Positions 1 to 12,489 of a stretch of 64,000 nucleotides of DNA are shown piece by piece. A model generated the notes under the pieces. It made no database searches. It was not told the origin of the DNA and saw only the letters and a program-made list of their open reading frames with translations. The position numbers and the translations under genes were made by a program. Each line of letters begins with the position of its first letter. Positions within the stretch are counted from its first letter, which is position 1. The DNA is from Saccharina japonica (taxonomy: Eukaryota > Sar > Phaeophyceae > Laminariales > Laminariaceae), in the NCBI GenBank assembly GCA_008828725.1, contig MEHQ01000067.1:1051694-1115693 (forward strand). Reading direction: 5' to 3'.

Positions 1-189
1 GACTTGGAAGTGTGTGCCGAATGCCACGACCTTTTCAAGTATTTTCCCGTGTACCTTGTAAATACGGACATATCTTCGGGACTCAAACCGAAACAAACGG
101 ATGTATTCATATACGGTAACATGAACCTACAATATCTAGGTTTTGCTCATCACGGCCTGATTCACATCGAAGCCGCTACAATGAGCACG
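1..189 (+). CDS. possible exon fragment cut by the window edge
   Basis: The frame is open from the first base to a stop at 202-204, and a donor-like ACG|GTAGGT lies at 187-192, so an exon could end at 189. The encoded stretch is of mixed composition, with a Cys-x2-Cys pair near the start and no family I recognise. The degenerate GTTA repeat island begins directly after it, which fits a coding to non-coding boundary. An open frame of about 65 codons is common by chance, so this is only a candidate; upstream sequence or transcripts would decide. Confidence 0.2.
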
Positions 190-204
190 GTAGGTAGCAA
201 ATAA

Positions 205-2520
205 TTGATAAAAGTTCCACACCTCGGACAACGTAGCACTTAACGTTTTATGTTAATATTACGCGCCAGCGGAACAAAATGGCAACATTACGTTACTACG
301 ATATCTAAATTCCGAATGCTGTGATAACATAGCGTTAGTGCGTTACGATATTGGCGGGCGATCGCGAAACATTATGTTAGAGTGTTGCCTTGATCCCATG
401 ACGACTGCAGTATAAGTGTTACGGTGTTAAGGTAGGCAGCCCATAGCGAGTAATACTGTGTTAGTGTGTTACCTAAATTCCTAGTTGCCATCGTAGCACA
501 CGTTATAGGGATAACGTACATGTCAATGAAGCGTTAACATTATATTACCGTGTTATCGATATCAGCCTGCAGCGAGTAACGCTATGCTAGTGTGTTAGCG
601 AAATTCTTACTTGCTGCCGTAACACACTTTAGACGGATAACGTACATACATGGTCCAATAAACGTTTACACAACACTATGTAGTACGGGTGTGCTAGCGG
701 AATTACCAATGTTACGTTAACATTGTTTTACCGTGTTAGCGACACCAGCCCGTAGCGAGCAACATAATGTTAGCATGTTACCTTATATTCTTACTTGCTA
801 CCTTGGCACACTTCAGACTGATAACGTACATAGACAAAAAACGCTTACAAAACACTACAATAATACGCGACACCAGTCAAGAATCTCTTAATTCTGACCA
901 GGCTGGAATTTTTATGTAAGGCAGGGTGTGTCCTACACAATTTTCAGTACAAAAGAGGTCATGTTATTATTTTCATCTGAAAATCCAGCCTTAAATTATT
1001 AACTGCCGAGCTGTTACGTGCTGTCGCGGACTGTACGTTAGTGTGTTAGCGGAATTCCTTGTGGGTATCCTAACACACGTTCGAGGGTTAACGTCAATAT
1101 GTCTATAGCCAATAAAACGTTGACAGTATTATATGTTACCGTAGCAACGGCAGCAGCAATCCGTATCGAGCGCCGTATTGCCAGTCCCACCTTCCTACTG
1201 ATGAAGGGACGAAGAAGCTTTGCTGCTGTAAGTATCCTACAGCAGTATGAGTGGCAGAACCTATGTTGCGAACTTATCTGTTGTTGTGGACAGGTACGAG
1301 TCACTGGTGCAGAGTTTTCGTCTTCAAATTATGCCGAATATCAATACCGCTTTGGGGAACCAGGAGACACACCATTAATTAAATACTTGTACAGAGGGTT
1401 CAAGGGTGAGACAGACAAGCCGATCGTAAAGAGACCTATACTGATGCTGCTGATGCTGCTGTTCTGCTGCTGTATGCTGACGATATGTCTTTCTTGACAT
1501 AATAATAAATAACTCAAACGGGACGTAAACGTAAATGTTCATTCGCGTTGGTTCAGCACAATCAGTATTCCCCCAGCGTGATGTATTGCAGATTTGACTA
1601 CTGCAGGTACCGAGGTCGCGCTTCATATCTACTACGCGTAAATTACTACAACAGTAACTATTGCGTTTCTGGGATGTCAGCAGAATTGGATAACACGACT
1701 ACATTATCTTACTCCTCGACGACGCTTTACCCCTAACACAGGTACCACATGTTAGAGCGTGGGAAGATCCAAAGGGTAACGTAATGACGTTACGTTGGAT
1801 TGACTCCGGCCACCACGGTAACTCAGTAACATAATGTTACGCCCGGATTGATTATTATGGTAACACAGTAACATAATGTTATAATCAGATATTTACTGAC
1901 AGTAACACCGTAACGTAATGTTAGGCAGACCTCAGCATATAGGCTAACACCCTAACATAGTGTTACGTATCGGCCAGCTAAGACTGTAACGTATCTAACG
2001 TATGTTAAATGGTACGTTATCCGACCTTAAGGCAATCACACTGGGGGTCCCAATAACGTAGTGTAAGTAGTGCTGGACACTATGTTAGTGTAATGTTAGT
2101 GTGTTATTTGCAACACGATGTAAACATTCATTCGAAGGGTAACACAATGTTAGTGTGTTATGTCCAACACTCCTTGGACAGTCACATTATGTTATCGTGT
2201 AAGTAAATCTGCAGATATCGATCTGGGAATGTTAGAGTGATAACGTACGTGTTGGGTCAGAGCCTAACACTCGTTAAGGTGTTGGTTGGAGGACGGATCA
2301 CGGTGTAACATAACGTTAAGGCGTGTGCACGTTTGTGGGTTTCCAGTTAACACTGTGTTACCGCAATACCGTGATTGCCCCTCCAGGGTTAACACTTTGC
2401 TACCGCGTTACCGTGATTGCCCCTCCAGTGTTAACACTATGTTAGTACGTTGCCAAGTCCCTGTGTTAGGCCTCATAACGTAGATAAGTGTTATCCAGGT
2501 GTTACGTTGTCCGAGGTGTG
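205..2520. repeat. island of degenerate GTTA/TAAC words
   Basis: For more than 2 kb the sequence is crowded with variants of TAACACTATGTTA, GTTAGTGTGTTAC and GTAACGTAATGTTA. They lie on both strands and at irregular spacing, separated by short unrelated stretches. The words are near-palindromic (TAAC facing GTTA). It is not a clean tandem array, and no open frame inside looks like a gene. A diverged stretch around 867-1,010 shares a GGGTGTGTCC..TTCAGTA arrangement with the 165-bp MITE at 57.4 and 61.9 kb. It may be an old satellite, or a region seeded repeatedly by short foldback elements. Confidence 0.6.
2343..2462. repeat. short tandem repeat, about 40-bp unit, three copies
   Basis: Units begin at 2,343, 2,383 and 2,425 with CCAG followed by a TTAACACT core. 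The first two run on to ACCGTGATTGCCCCT; the third diverges after its middle. Unit lengths are 40 and 42 bp. It lies inside the GTTA/TAAC island and is the only place there where the words form a clear tandem array. Confidence 0.75.
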
Positions 2521-3538
2521 AACGTTCGCCATGGATCAGAGATGTTGGCCGTTCATCGATTGCTTTCTGAAACAGTTAAAGTATATTATAGGTGTGTTAT
2601 GACTCGTTTGTTGCTATAGGAGTGTATTCTCCGTTGATCGAATCGAAAGGTTCGCGTTAATTCTAGTCAGCTGTTTACTGACCCCGGCCACTACCAAGGT
2701 GGCATTATACTGCAGAGCCGAACACTAGATATAATTTCATTGAAACGGATAGGCAAAGGGAGAGAAGCACCGATAATTGTATTAAGAGTAAAACAAATTC
2801 GCAAGACGCTTGATACTATAAACAGCTAAAACAAGCGTTATTAGTATTAAAAGTCCTAGTACTATACCTATTGTTAAACCTATTAACACTGCTAATAAAT
2901 GAACGGTAATATTATTATGAAATTACTAGGCCTCGCCGTCGTCGTCCAAGCGGTGTAGAAATCGTCTTGGAGAGGTCCCGGAGCGAAGGTCCCTTGTAGT
3001 CTCATCGATACCGATCCCAGTGGTGTCTTAAGGCGGAGGTACATTGAGTCAGCTTGAGGAGAGAGGTCATGGTTGTCTATGCAGCGGAGCTCTAACGCGC
3101 CCATATCCGGTCTGGCCGGATTTCTCATGCCTCAGTTTGGGTTATTTCCTTTCATGCATGCGTGTTCCGAGATTTACAAAATATATGTCTAACCCCTCAA
3201 GGTCACCTTAGCTAAGGATTAGATTGTGGCGTCATCTGGAAGATGATTAGTGATGGAATAGGGTTGTCGATTTAACTGACCTGGACCCTGCAGCAGTGGT
3301 CATGTTTGCATCCGCACTTTAGGACTGTCGTATTGAGTTAACACGGGTGTTGGTTAAACACCGGACGACCGAAAATGCAAGCGAATAAGTAGCCCCAGCC
3401 ATCATCGAACGAATAATCAGCGTGTTCGCCCCGCCAAAGACGTTGCACAGCCATCAATGCCCGGAATTCGATAATAAAGGGATGTACCAGATGCAGTAGA
3501 TACTCAGATACAAAAACCACCGCACGACGCCGTACCGG

Positions 3539-3940
3539 CCGCAGGGTAGTTCACTATCAGAACGCGTACATTCCACCCTGCACAGCATGCTGGCAATGCA
3601 TGGCGCGATCGACCAAACCAACTGGGCTTATCTCTTGCCGCTTGTACAGCTAGCGCATACTACCAGTTCTGGTGCAACGATACATGATACAAATATCTTC
3701 TTGATGTTCGGGAGGAAGTCTCGACTACCAGTCGACATAACGTTCGGTATCGCTCATGTAGGAAGAACAGCAGACACTAAATAATTGGTACAACACACGC
3801 GAGACAATTTGCAAATTGCTTTTGAACTCGCACGCCGAAACTTAACCGAGCGTGCCGACAAACAACCAGAAAATAACCGCAAACTTAGACCGTACCCCGT
3901 GTTCGAACCAGGAAAGGAAGTAGTAGGTGAACTTACATGA
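3539..3940 (+). pseudogene. Ty3/gypsy retrotransposon integrase fragment, interrupted
   Basis: One frame runs from 3,539 to the TGA at 3,938-3,940 with a single in-frame TAA at 3,782-3,784. It begins with a PQG..SER-x-HSTL motif matching the family's HPQTDG-x-SER region, where the Glu (codon 3,560-3,562) corresponds to the third acidic residue of the DDE integrase core. It continues through a W..LPL..LAHTTS segment and FLMFGR-x-SRLPVD. After the stop come an AFELARRNL..RADKQ..NNR helix and a PVFEPGKEVV segment, all typical of the C-terminal part of Ty3/gypsy integrases. No reverse transcriptase, RNase H or gag is seen nearby. Homology stops near 3,920, where a different dispersed repeat begins. 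This is a dead fragment. Confidence 0.85.
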
Positions 3941-4100
3941 GTCTCTAGTTCGATCGTTCGTAGCGTCCTACGTCGCCACATCAGAGTGTAGATACCAAAC
4001 AGGAGTTCCAAAACGATAAAACTCTATGTGCGGAGAACTTTCGTTTCGTGATGCCAACACGGAATACCAAGGTAGTACTGAAGTCCTCATGTGAGGAGCT
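3925..4100 (+). repeat. dispersed repeat copy 1 (partner at 33.7 kb)
   Basis: This stretch aligns collinearly with 33,713-33,880, sharing blocks such as TAGTAGGT, GAGTCTCTA/GGGTCTCTA, ACCAAACAGGAG, an AACGAT block and CGGAG..ACTTTC..TTTCGTGA. Identity is roughly 70-75 percent by eye. It starts directly after the integrase relic, so it could be the untranslated or LTR part of the same element or a separate element inserted there. A run of 13 C follows at 4,111-4,123. Confidence 0.6.
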
Positions 4101-4129
4101 CAGACAACAACCCCCCCCCCCCCTTAAGG

Positions 4130-7100
4130 TGGAATGGCTCTATCTGCGACGACCACAGTTCGTTTGCGTTCTATTTGTCGCCCCAGTAGCGTAAACGCGG
4201 TAGTGAAAACGATGGCATGATACTCCATTTACCGCGGCAGCAGTCGGAACATGTAGCGGGGGTCGAGCAAATGCATTAGTGTTGGGGCGAGTCGCATGGC
4301 ACGTACGATGTTTTTACAAACCGGTTCGGAAGCGAGGTTCGCACAAGGGTATACAGTACTCATTAATTTAATGGACCAACCGGCAACCGAACTATCATAA
4401 AGCCACATCGTTGGATACTTGTACGACGCATATATGTTACCGCCATCAATAGTGAGATCAGCAAACTGCCCGCAACGATAGTGTTTCGGAGTCACGAACC
4501 GATACCTGTGGGTGTTCAATAGTACAGAACTATCCCATTCAGAACGTGAACGTCGCTCATATTCTGACATATGTGCCCCACTGCATTACTGTACTCCGTT
4601 CGCGAATGTACGTCAAGAGAACCGCCTGACTGAGAAACTCTGCAAACCAGATGTTCGTCCTCACATTTTGTGTTACTTAAAATAGGCGATGCTTATGTGT
4701 CATAATGATAGATTCAACTTAATAGCCCCCTCTCCTGTCCACTCGCACGACGTGAATACCTTGAGCACTGGGTATTACTGCTCTAGTCTGTCGCACGCAC
4801 TCTCGAATTCCCGCAAAACGTGAATATTCCAAATATTCAAAACTCAGTATAGCATACACACGAACACTGTGCATTCATATCGAAAGCCCACGACAGAACG
4901 CAGTGTATGTAGCTGATCGAAGGTAAGTTAGACTGCTCCACGCAAATACTCAACGAGTTCGAGAAGGGAGGAACATGTGTATAACTCCTAGCAACGAAAC
5001 TCGTGCAATCCAGTTTGGACCAGGGTGTCGGGTGCAGTCATTCCTAGTGTAAACTACGGCAGCAAAGCGTACCGATTTAACAGTTTGAGTGGACGGAACA
5101 TTTTGTTATAATATGCTGCTGGGAGAAAGGGTAGCTATAAAAGTATTTTCAGTTGCACGATACGCCCACTCAGGGTATTGAGAGTGACACACGGGCCGGC
5201 CGCGTTGGGTGGTATATAAACCTAGGTCAAAATAGCGTGTTTGCCGGAAATCGTTTTTGTGAACGTATTTTCCAAACGCCAACAAGAAAGCCAGGTATTG
5301 CTGTGTTTTGTTGAACAAATGCGCAACATCATGCTTCAGCGGGGGTAGGAGTTGACATAATAATCCGTACCATTCTCGTCTACGCATCATTGGCGTATTG
5401 ATCACCGCGGGTTTTTAATGCCCGGCACGCACCAAAGACTACCGGCTGCTGTAAAATATCCACCCAACATTTCAACCGCTAGGATCACAGACTCGCGGAA
5501 GGTGCAACAGCTGAAACACGACGCGGATGAGCAGCGTTGGGTTCTTGCACCGGCCCATTGTCGTGGGGCATGTGCCCTTCCTAGAGTACTACTCGAATAC
5601 TGGTGCTCATACTGCTTTCGTCGTTTTGTTGCGACAGCATGATGCCAATTGGTGTAATATGTTTATTCCGCATCACCGCGGTAGAAGCAGAAGCATAATC
5701 CGCTTTGTCGACTGTGGCGTGGTGGGCGGCTGCCGTGTGGCCCATGCGTCGACCTATCAAGACAGGCTTCGTGAAGCACGCCGATGCGGTGGTGAGTGCA
5801 TTCAAGATCTCAGCAACATCGTTCAGACGAATATTTGGTTTTGAAATTGAAAAGTTAAAAAGTAAGCTGTTGGCGAGATAGTGTTGTTATTGCTGCCGCC
5901 GCTGTCTCCGCTCCTAGCCCGCGCATATACATGCTGCTACTTGAAGCGACGGCACTGGGGTTAAACCTATCGCGGGCGGCGTTGGTGGCAGAGGTGTACC
6001 ATGTTCTTGCTTTTGAGGGTTGTGATTTTATTATACTATATGACCTCTATACCTCACCCTTACTGTACACAATGGTGCGAATAGGTGCACACCCCAATTT
6101 TGTTTTTGACAGTCAGCTTGAACACCCACCTCCACCACACGGTTTCGTGATCGTGCACCGGCTGTGGTAGTGAGATGTTTGTGTGTGCTGGAGTCTGGCA
6201 TCCGTCGACAATGCATCAATCGACTGTTGCTACGATGGAGGGGGTACCCACATTTTCACTACCGGGTTTTGGCCACTCGGACGAGTGGCTCCGAATCTGA
6301 CTGAAATTTGGACCTTAACTTAGTTTGTTGGCGTTGTGTAACAAAACCTCCAATGGCGGTGCATGTAGGACAGCAAAAGAAAGCAAAAAAAAAGTTATGA
6401 ATACAACGCAGTAAAGCAGTCACTCGGCCGAGTGGCTCTGTGCGGGTGAAAAACAAGCACCTATGCATTACCCCCTACCGCAGCACCAGTCAATCGTCAA
6501 TAAACTTCGATCAACATTGATAGGACCACACAGCAGTTACATCACTTTTTCCCCCTCTCAAAAGTAAAAGGTTTAGTATCTAAGGACACTGCCGGGTGCG
6601 TGTGGTCGCCGATCGATACCCTTTTCGGCGATTCGGGTGGATTGTGTCCACTAATGCCATACAACGGCTGGACTATTATCGCCACAATGGGTCTGGTGAA
6701 CGTATTGTACAATTAGCTCGTGGTTTGGGACTCGTAGGCCTTTGCACAGGGGTCTGATAAAAGTATGGTCTTGCACAAGCCCAACAACACTAAATCAGGT
6801 AGAGAACAATGGTTGTACAACGGGTTACAATGAGGGGGGTAAAGTTAATTTGTGCATCGTACGTCATTGATCCTGTACCGTGTTTCATGTATGGTTCCTG
6901 GTTCGTCTGCTTCACCGTGTGTCCCTATCAAAGTTCCCGCATACACTTGCACCCTGCAAACTCATGGCGGTTTTGGTTTGAAACATCGAAGGAGAGAGGG
7001 GAGGAGGTCGTTCGCTTTTGCCTCACGGCAGGTGTCTTTGAATTTATGTTGCGTTCTCCTACCAGTGATGGGCTATGTTATACACAAAGTTGCAGCTACG

Positions 7101-8930
7101 ATTCGTATACAGGGAAGAATACACAACTGAAATATACTCCAAACGCAGTGAACATTTATTTTTGTGATGTGTCGGAAACGGGGGGGGGCTCTAACAATGG
7201 GGGTCCGAAATCGTCCGTGTTGGGTCTACTCATGTTTCACTCAAATCCTCGATGCCAAGACAACCGCGAGGTAATCAAGCTTCAGGCAAGTATAGAAATG
7301 TCAAAGATGGACGTCGCGGAAGCGTTCCATTAGGTCGCCGTCCTCTGGGCTGGTGCTTCCATTTTCGGGTGCATGTTTCGTGACCCCGGAGTAGTTGTCT
7401 GCGCTAACAATTCGGCTGGCAATATACGCCTGGGTTTTCCTGTTTTTTCTCGGCCTTGCAACACTCGCGCAGCAAACTCACCGGATGCCGTAGTAACTAA
7501 GCAAAGTCGGCATGCGACACAACACATCAAGTGAGGTCACCGGTAGCTCCGGAGCGCCCAGGAAGTTTCCCCCCAGGGTGTTTGAACACCCTCCGGCGGC
7601 GAGACGGGGGGGCTCTTCGGTGTTTGCTTCCTGTATATGAACGACGCATTTTTGGCACAGGACGTGCCAATGTACGACAGTAGAAGTCGTTGTATCCAGG
7701 AATCGCCCTGCCTGGCTGGCGATCATTAGAGTGGTCTTGTTTTATATTAAGCGCTCTCCGGTCGTCCCCCTTCACCGGTGTCCCGTAATTGTTCATGTTG
7801 GATTTTCGGTAACGGCGTAGCTTAGCTCCCTGCCGGGAGCACCTCAATATTTGCAATTCGGGGAGACGAAGTAGGAGCGCATGCAGGCGATGATTGCATT
7901 CGCGACGTAGAGCTTCTAGTTCGAGTAAAATAAAGGCGGTAGAGTTCTTCCACAGAAGCGACGCAGGTTCTGAGCTTCCGACAAGCTCACTCTTGATTAA
8001 CAGTGTGTTGACGGACATGGCGAACTTGCAAAGTGGTGATGGGTACCCCGCGCCGAGTTAGCCTTCCATTTTCGTGTGGTGTTCTATTAGCTGGTAAGTG
8101 CCTGATTCCGTCGTGGTAAGCCGAATGTGGCTCATTAGGCATGTCTCGCGTTGGGACAATCCCTAGCAGCGAAGTCAGATGGAATATTCGCTATCCACGC
8201 GGGGATTGCGCCCCAATACACTGTATTTCGCGTCGAGACACGGCCATCCTTTCGTGGCCGCAGCAATCGATATTCGCAGCGGCACCGGGCTACTCACGTC
8301 GATTGTTTGGATTTGGGGGCTTAAGGGTGTCCAAGCCCAGAGGGGGAGCATTGTCGTACTTACACGGTAAGAGATCGCCGGTGCGCGTTCTGACGTGGAC
8401 GTAGGCGGCGGCCCGGCTGCGTTGATGGTGGAATTGATGCGTTGGATATCACGTTGCGTGAAAGAGCAACGTTGTCATCGTACACGTGTGGGAGTATGGC
8501 GGTACGGACAAGTCAGTCACATATACGAGCATTGCGTTAGGTCGTGGTACCGTCCGAGGACGGACTTGCGACGTCGCCCTTCATACCCCTGCGTATCCGG
8601 GCGGCCGCCAATCTGGCGGTTGGAAGAGATGTACCAGATCGAGTAATGCGGAAGGAAGGTCGTTGAACCAGCGACCCCATCACCTTCAAGATGAAAACTC
8701 AGGAAAACACTGTAGATTCCTGTAAGGTTTAGAAGAAGCTAGCACAGGTAGGCAAGACAGTTGCAAGACAGCCTGGGCAAGGTATGCGTGGGGCCGAACA
8801 TAGCAGTCTGGAAGTAACCTCGGAGTGGAGTAGATCAATGGTAGTCATCATTGGGAATCTTGGTCACATCCGAGGCTGGATATGGTTCGGCTCCGGCCAT
8901 CCGTTTGCGAAGAGGAACTCGAGAGTTAGA
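4130..8930. other. 4.8 kb with no supported gene
   Basis: Open frames here reach at most 174 codons (6,809-7,333) and 163 codons (7,527-8,018 on the minus strand), within what chance gives in 64 kb. They show no recognisable motif. I see no clear long repeat. Confidence 0.5.
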
Positions 8931-8932
8931 GC

Positions 8933-9171
8933 AACCCCACGGTAGGGGTGCCACTGTATGGCTCAAACAATTTCTGACCGGTTGTGCTCCTTACGTGAGT
9001 AATGACCGCATACTATTATTATTTTATTTGTATATTTGATTTTGAACTACCGCATTGAAAGGTTTAGTCGGGTTGCGTGAACGAATTTTTCCGAAGTCAT
9101 GTTTCGGGTGAGATGTTGAGCTCCTCATGTGAGGAGCTCAGAAAATTAGGCTGCACCCCTACCGTGGGATT
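8933..9171. mobile_element. TIR element (CCCACGGTAGGGGTGC ends), about 239 bp
   Basis: The left end ACCCCACGGTAGGGGTGCC and the right end GGCTGCACCCCTACCGTGGG are inverted copies. The inversion continues inward: a CTGACCGGTTG..GCTCC..ACGTGAG block on the left, and a perfect hairpin GAGCTCCTCATGTGAGGAGC with CAGAAAATTAG on the right. Nearly the same element lies inverted at 35,956-36,200, about 90 percent identical in its best half. No transposase is encoded, so it is a MITE or foldback element. No certain target duplication was seen. Confidence 0.8.
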
Positions 9172-10492
9172 CAGAAAATTAGAGATACTGGTGAGGTTCA
9201 GATATCTACGCGGCAGGCTGCGCGATCGCCTGTCCTGCCAGTGAGTTTTTTTCCGGTCCACTGAGAAAAATATTATATGTCAATTCGGAAAAGATGCAAA
9301 GAACAAGCGATGGCGTGTAATATTTGTGTATAAGAGGTTTGGTGTCTTCACCGTCCGGGGCAGCCCAGCTGGTACAGTACCAATACGCATGCCGAAGGGT
9401 TTCACATAAAGGCTAACGTAATATCTAATATCGCAAATTAATATTTCGGCCTAGGCTTAATGCAAACATTATATCAGTAAAGACAAATGAGAGTCCGGCG
9501 AGATTGGGTGGTCTTCGGTTGAGGGGTTTACTAGAAGTGTTCAGTAATATTCAGCAAATATCATACATGAGCGCTAAGGATTCATTTCTGAATATTACTG
9601 TACCCCCGTCGTAGCCTACGTGTTGAATTTATTTCTGGCCGGTCGGATTCGAACCAGTACGACGGGACACAAAAGCTTGTTGCGGCAACAAAACAATTGA
9701 AATACAAACTGATTTTGACGTGCTGTTGGAAGCTAGGGCACGATTCAACACAAGCATGATACGATGAACCGTAGTCAACCCCAACCCTTGTTCCCTTCGG
9801 AGGAATGACAAACCCCGATAATCTTAAGTCGAAATATAGCTTCAACCCGAACCCAAAAGCCGTTATATCATATATGGCGCATTTGTGGGCTGGGTACGGC
9901 CGTCTGAGTTGAATTTGCCGTTTTTCTACCAAGTTAATCTACTATCGATCCTACTGTAGCACCGAGCATGAGCACTCTAAGGTTCGTTTCGGGCGCTGGT
10001 TGATTGGGTGTGAGCGCTGAACAAAGGCGTCCGGACGAAGGGGGGGGGGGGCGAGTTTAGTTGAGGTAACCGCGTCAAGTACAATAACCTTCCTGCGTTA
10101 ACCGAACCAAAGGCGATCGTGGGTAGCGCAGACTCTGAACCTGTTGGTTACACCATGTACGTTCGACGTAATCGACGGCAAGTGGAAGTAAGCTCGCGGT
10201 ATTGTGATGATTGGGGGGAAGTATACACTCCCCTCACTATACACTTAAACCACTCCAAAGCAAGGATGCGTGTTACGGCCAAAACAACTGCGAACGTCGG
10301 GCGTCCGCGTCAAACAATTGCAAGTTGTGCGAACGTCGCTTGCGAACGTTACACCGCAAAACATAACACGGCGTTCAATCAAGGGATGGATCACTTTTAT
10401 CCCCGTCCTATGTTTCTGATCGTTTCATCGCATAGCCTCATGTAGTTTATCGACCGGGGCCAGGGGGCATCGCGATCCATCCCTGTCTTCAC
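9172..10492. other. no supported gene
   Basis: Nothing recognisable was found apart from a run of 12 G at 10,040-10,051 and, at 10,288-10,350, three copies of the word GCGAACGT within about 65 bp. Confidence 0.4.
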
Positions 10493-10990
10493 ATGCAAAC
10501 GATAGAGTGCCCTGCATTGCAATCACAAATCCCCAACGGCTGCACAAGTCCGCCAACATACTCCTGCTACTGTTGAGACGCTGAGGGTGCAGACGGTCCT
10601 GATGTATTTTCACAGCAAGCACAACCGGAGCAATTATGAAGGGGTTTCCACACTATACATAGGTTTGTTCCTTCTAGGGGGTATTTTTAAACAAATGCAA
10701 ACGATAGAATGCTCTGCATTGCAAGCAGGAACCACCAACCGCTGCACCAGTCCCCAAACGTATCCCTACTGCTGCTGGGACGCTGATACTGCAGATTGTG
10801 CTGATGTATCTTTACAGCAAGCGCAACCAAAGCAAATATGAAGAGGTGTCTACGCTATATGGACGTTTGTTTCTCTAGAGGTTATTTTGGAAAAAAATGC
10901 GAACGTCTATTGTTTCTGCAAACCACCTGTGTTACAGGGCCCACAAAACAGACAATGAGGTTCCAGCCAATAAAGTTAAATATTATTGAA
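10493..10990. repeat. tandem repeat, 202-bp unit
   Basis: Units start at 10,493, 10,695 and 10,897, each with ATGC(A/G)AACG; the third is cut short and diverged. The first two share CATTGCAA, a CTGCACAAGTCC/CTGCACCAGTCC block, GACGCTGA, CTGATGTAT, CAGCAAGC and a TATGAAG(G)GG motif throughout. The period is exactly 202 bp both times. Since 202 is not a multiple of three, the array cannot be a simple protein repeat, although each unit holds a short open stretch. Confidence 0.8.
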
Positions 10991-12480
10991 ACCGGGATTT
11001 TGCAAAAACCTGCCCCTCACAATCACTTTGGGGAGCAGCAGTCTTCGCTCGTTCACTGGCGCCGTGCTCCCCACTGAAGCCTCCCAATGACGCACCACGC
11101 CTGGATAAGCTCAACCAAGGCACGATGTATCCTGTTCTGTAGTTGGTTCGGCCTTTGTCGTGCTAGAACTGGATAGATTTGATGCACCACGGCCACGCAG
11201 TTTTTCGGTACGTAAGCTCCAACAGTCGCGCCGCCAGTTTAAGCAATTTCACGGGCACCGTCGCAGTGGTAAAACATAGCGAAATCGCCCAGGATTGAGG
11301 GTGGCGAACGTAGGAAATATTATCACCGACGGCGCAATCGGCTTGAGACATACCTGCAAAAACAAAGAAATCTAAATTTGGACTAAAAACAATGTGTTTT
11401 AGAGTTGAAGAACTGGGACACAAAAAGGTTACGAGCGTTGATATGTTTTTAATGTCCGTACGTACGTGAGTACCGCTTACCATGGCTGCAGCTCCAAAAA
11501 GAAACTTGGCCACAGTATGAAAAATAACAAGTCAAATGACCTGGAACCACATGTTCTAACTTCAGCGACTTTGTCGCGGTACTTAGAGGTCACGAAAACT
11601 GCTGCCGTTTTGCCACACTGTAGTGAGAGCACCAAAACGCCCATCGCAGGGTGGCGCACTTTCGGATTAGCTACGAGTATGAGGCTGGAGTTAGAGCAGA
11701 CTTGCGGGATATCGTACGAAAACAAAGAGCGGTGGTGCTTCCAGGGGCCGATTGTTTGGCAGGCAACGAGGGCAAAATACGAAATCCTTTTGTGAGCACT
11801 GCAACGCAGGTGAAACGTATTTTGCGAACGCGAACGAACGTGTCACGCGTAACACGCACCCCTGCTACAAATCGCTCAATGAGACACGCATAGGTTTCAG
11901 AAAGCACTGCAGTTATCGTACATTACGCACGTAGCTTGTGCGCCCAGAAAAAACTGAAATGGGCATCGGTCCAAACTCCTCCCGCATGACACCCATTTGC
12001 GCGCGGGAAAGCCCTATACCAACGTGTACATGTAGGTGGGGCAGGTAAACCGTTTATATTTATCTGTTAAAACTCGAGGAGATCAGATGCCGCGGTCAGG
12101 GACGTAGCCATTTCGAGGAGGTCAATCTCCGAAATGGTAAATCGTCATTGAACGACTGTGTAAACACTCCTCAGACACGAGGATCTGTGCTTGCGCTTGT
12201 TATCGGTTTGTAGAGCGGACCATAGCCCAGCGCAATTCCAGGTTTGTTTTGAATGTTTCGTCTTTACCCGTGTCAGCCACCTTACCGGGCACGCATCGAA
12301 GATTCTAGCCTTCATCCGTTCCCCTGTGATATGTTTGTTGATAATGACGGCGCGGGGGGCTTCAACAATGCGGTGGGGCGGCCTTTTGCATGTTTCTTCC
12401 AAGCATGTCAATTGTGGAGCGTTGTTTGCCCGCATACTATACTCCAAGACGAACTTCGTCACAACCCGCGGGGGGGGTTG
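10991..12480. other. no supported gene
   Basis: Short overlapping open frames on both strands only (116 codons at most). There is a small hairpin at 12,108-12,137, CCATTTCGAGGAG facing CTCCGAAATGG. No family is recognised. Confidence 0.4.
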
Positions 12481-12489
12481 CTGTCGACC

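Noticed and set aside
205..2520. CRISPR-like spaced repeats
   Set aside because: Repeats are degenerate, on both strands and irregularly spaced, with no cas genes; the sequence is eukaryotic in character.
6809..7333. 174-codon open frame on the plus strand
   Set aside because: Within the chance range, with irregular composition and no motif.
9640..9662. GGTTCGAATCC on the minus strand, like a tRNA T-loop
   Set aside because: The flanking bases do not form a T-stem and no acceptor or anticodon arms are found.
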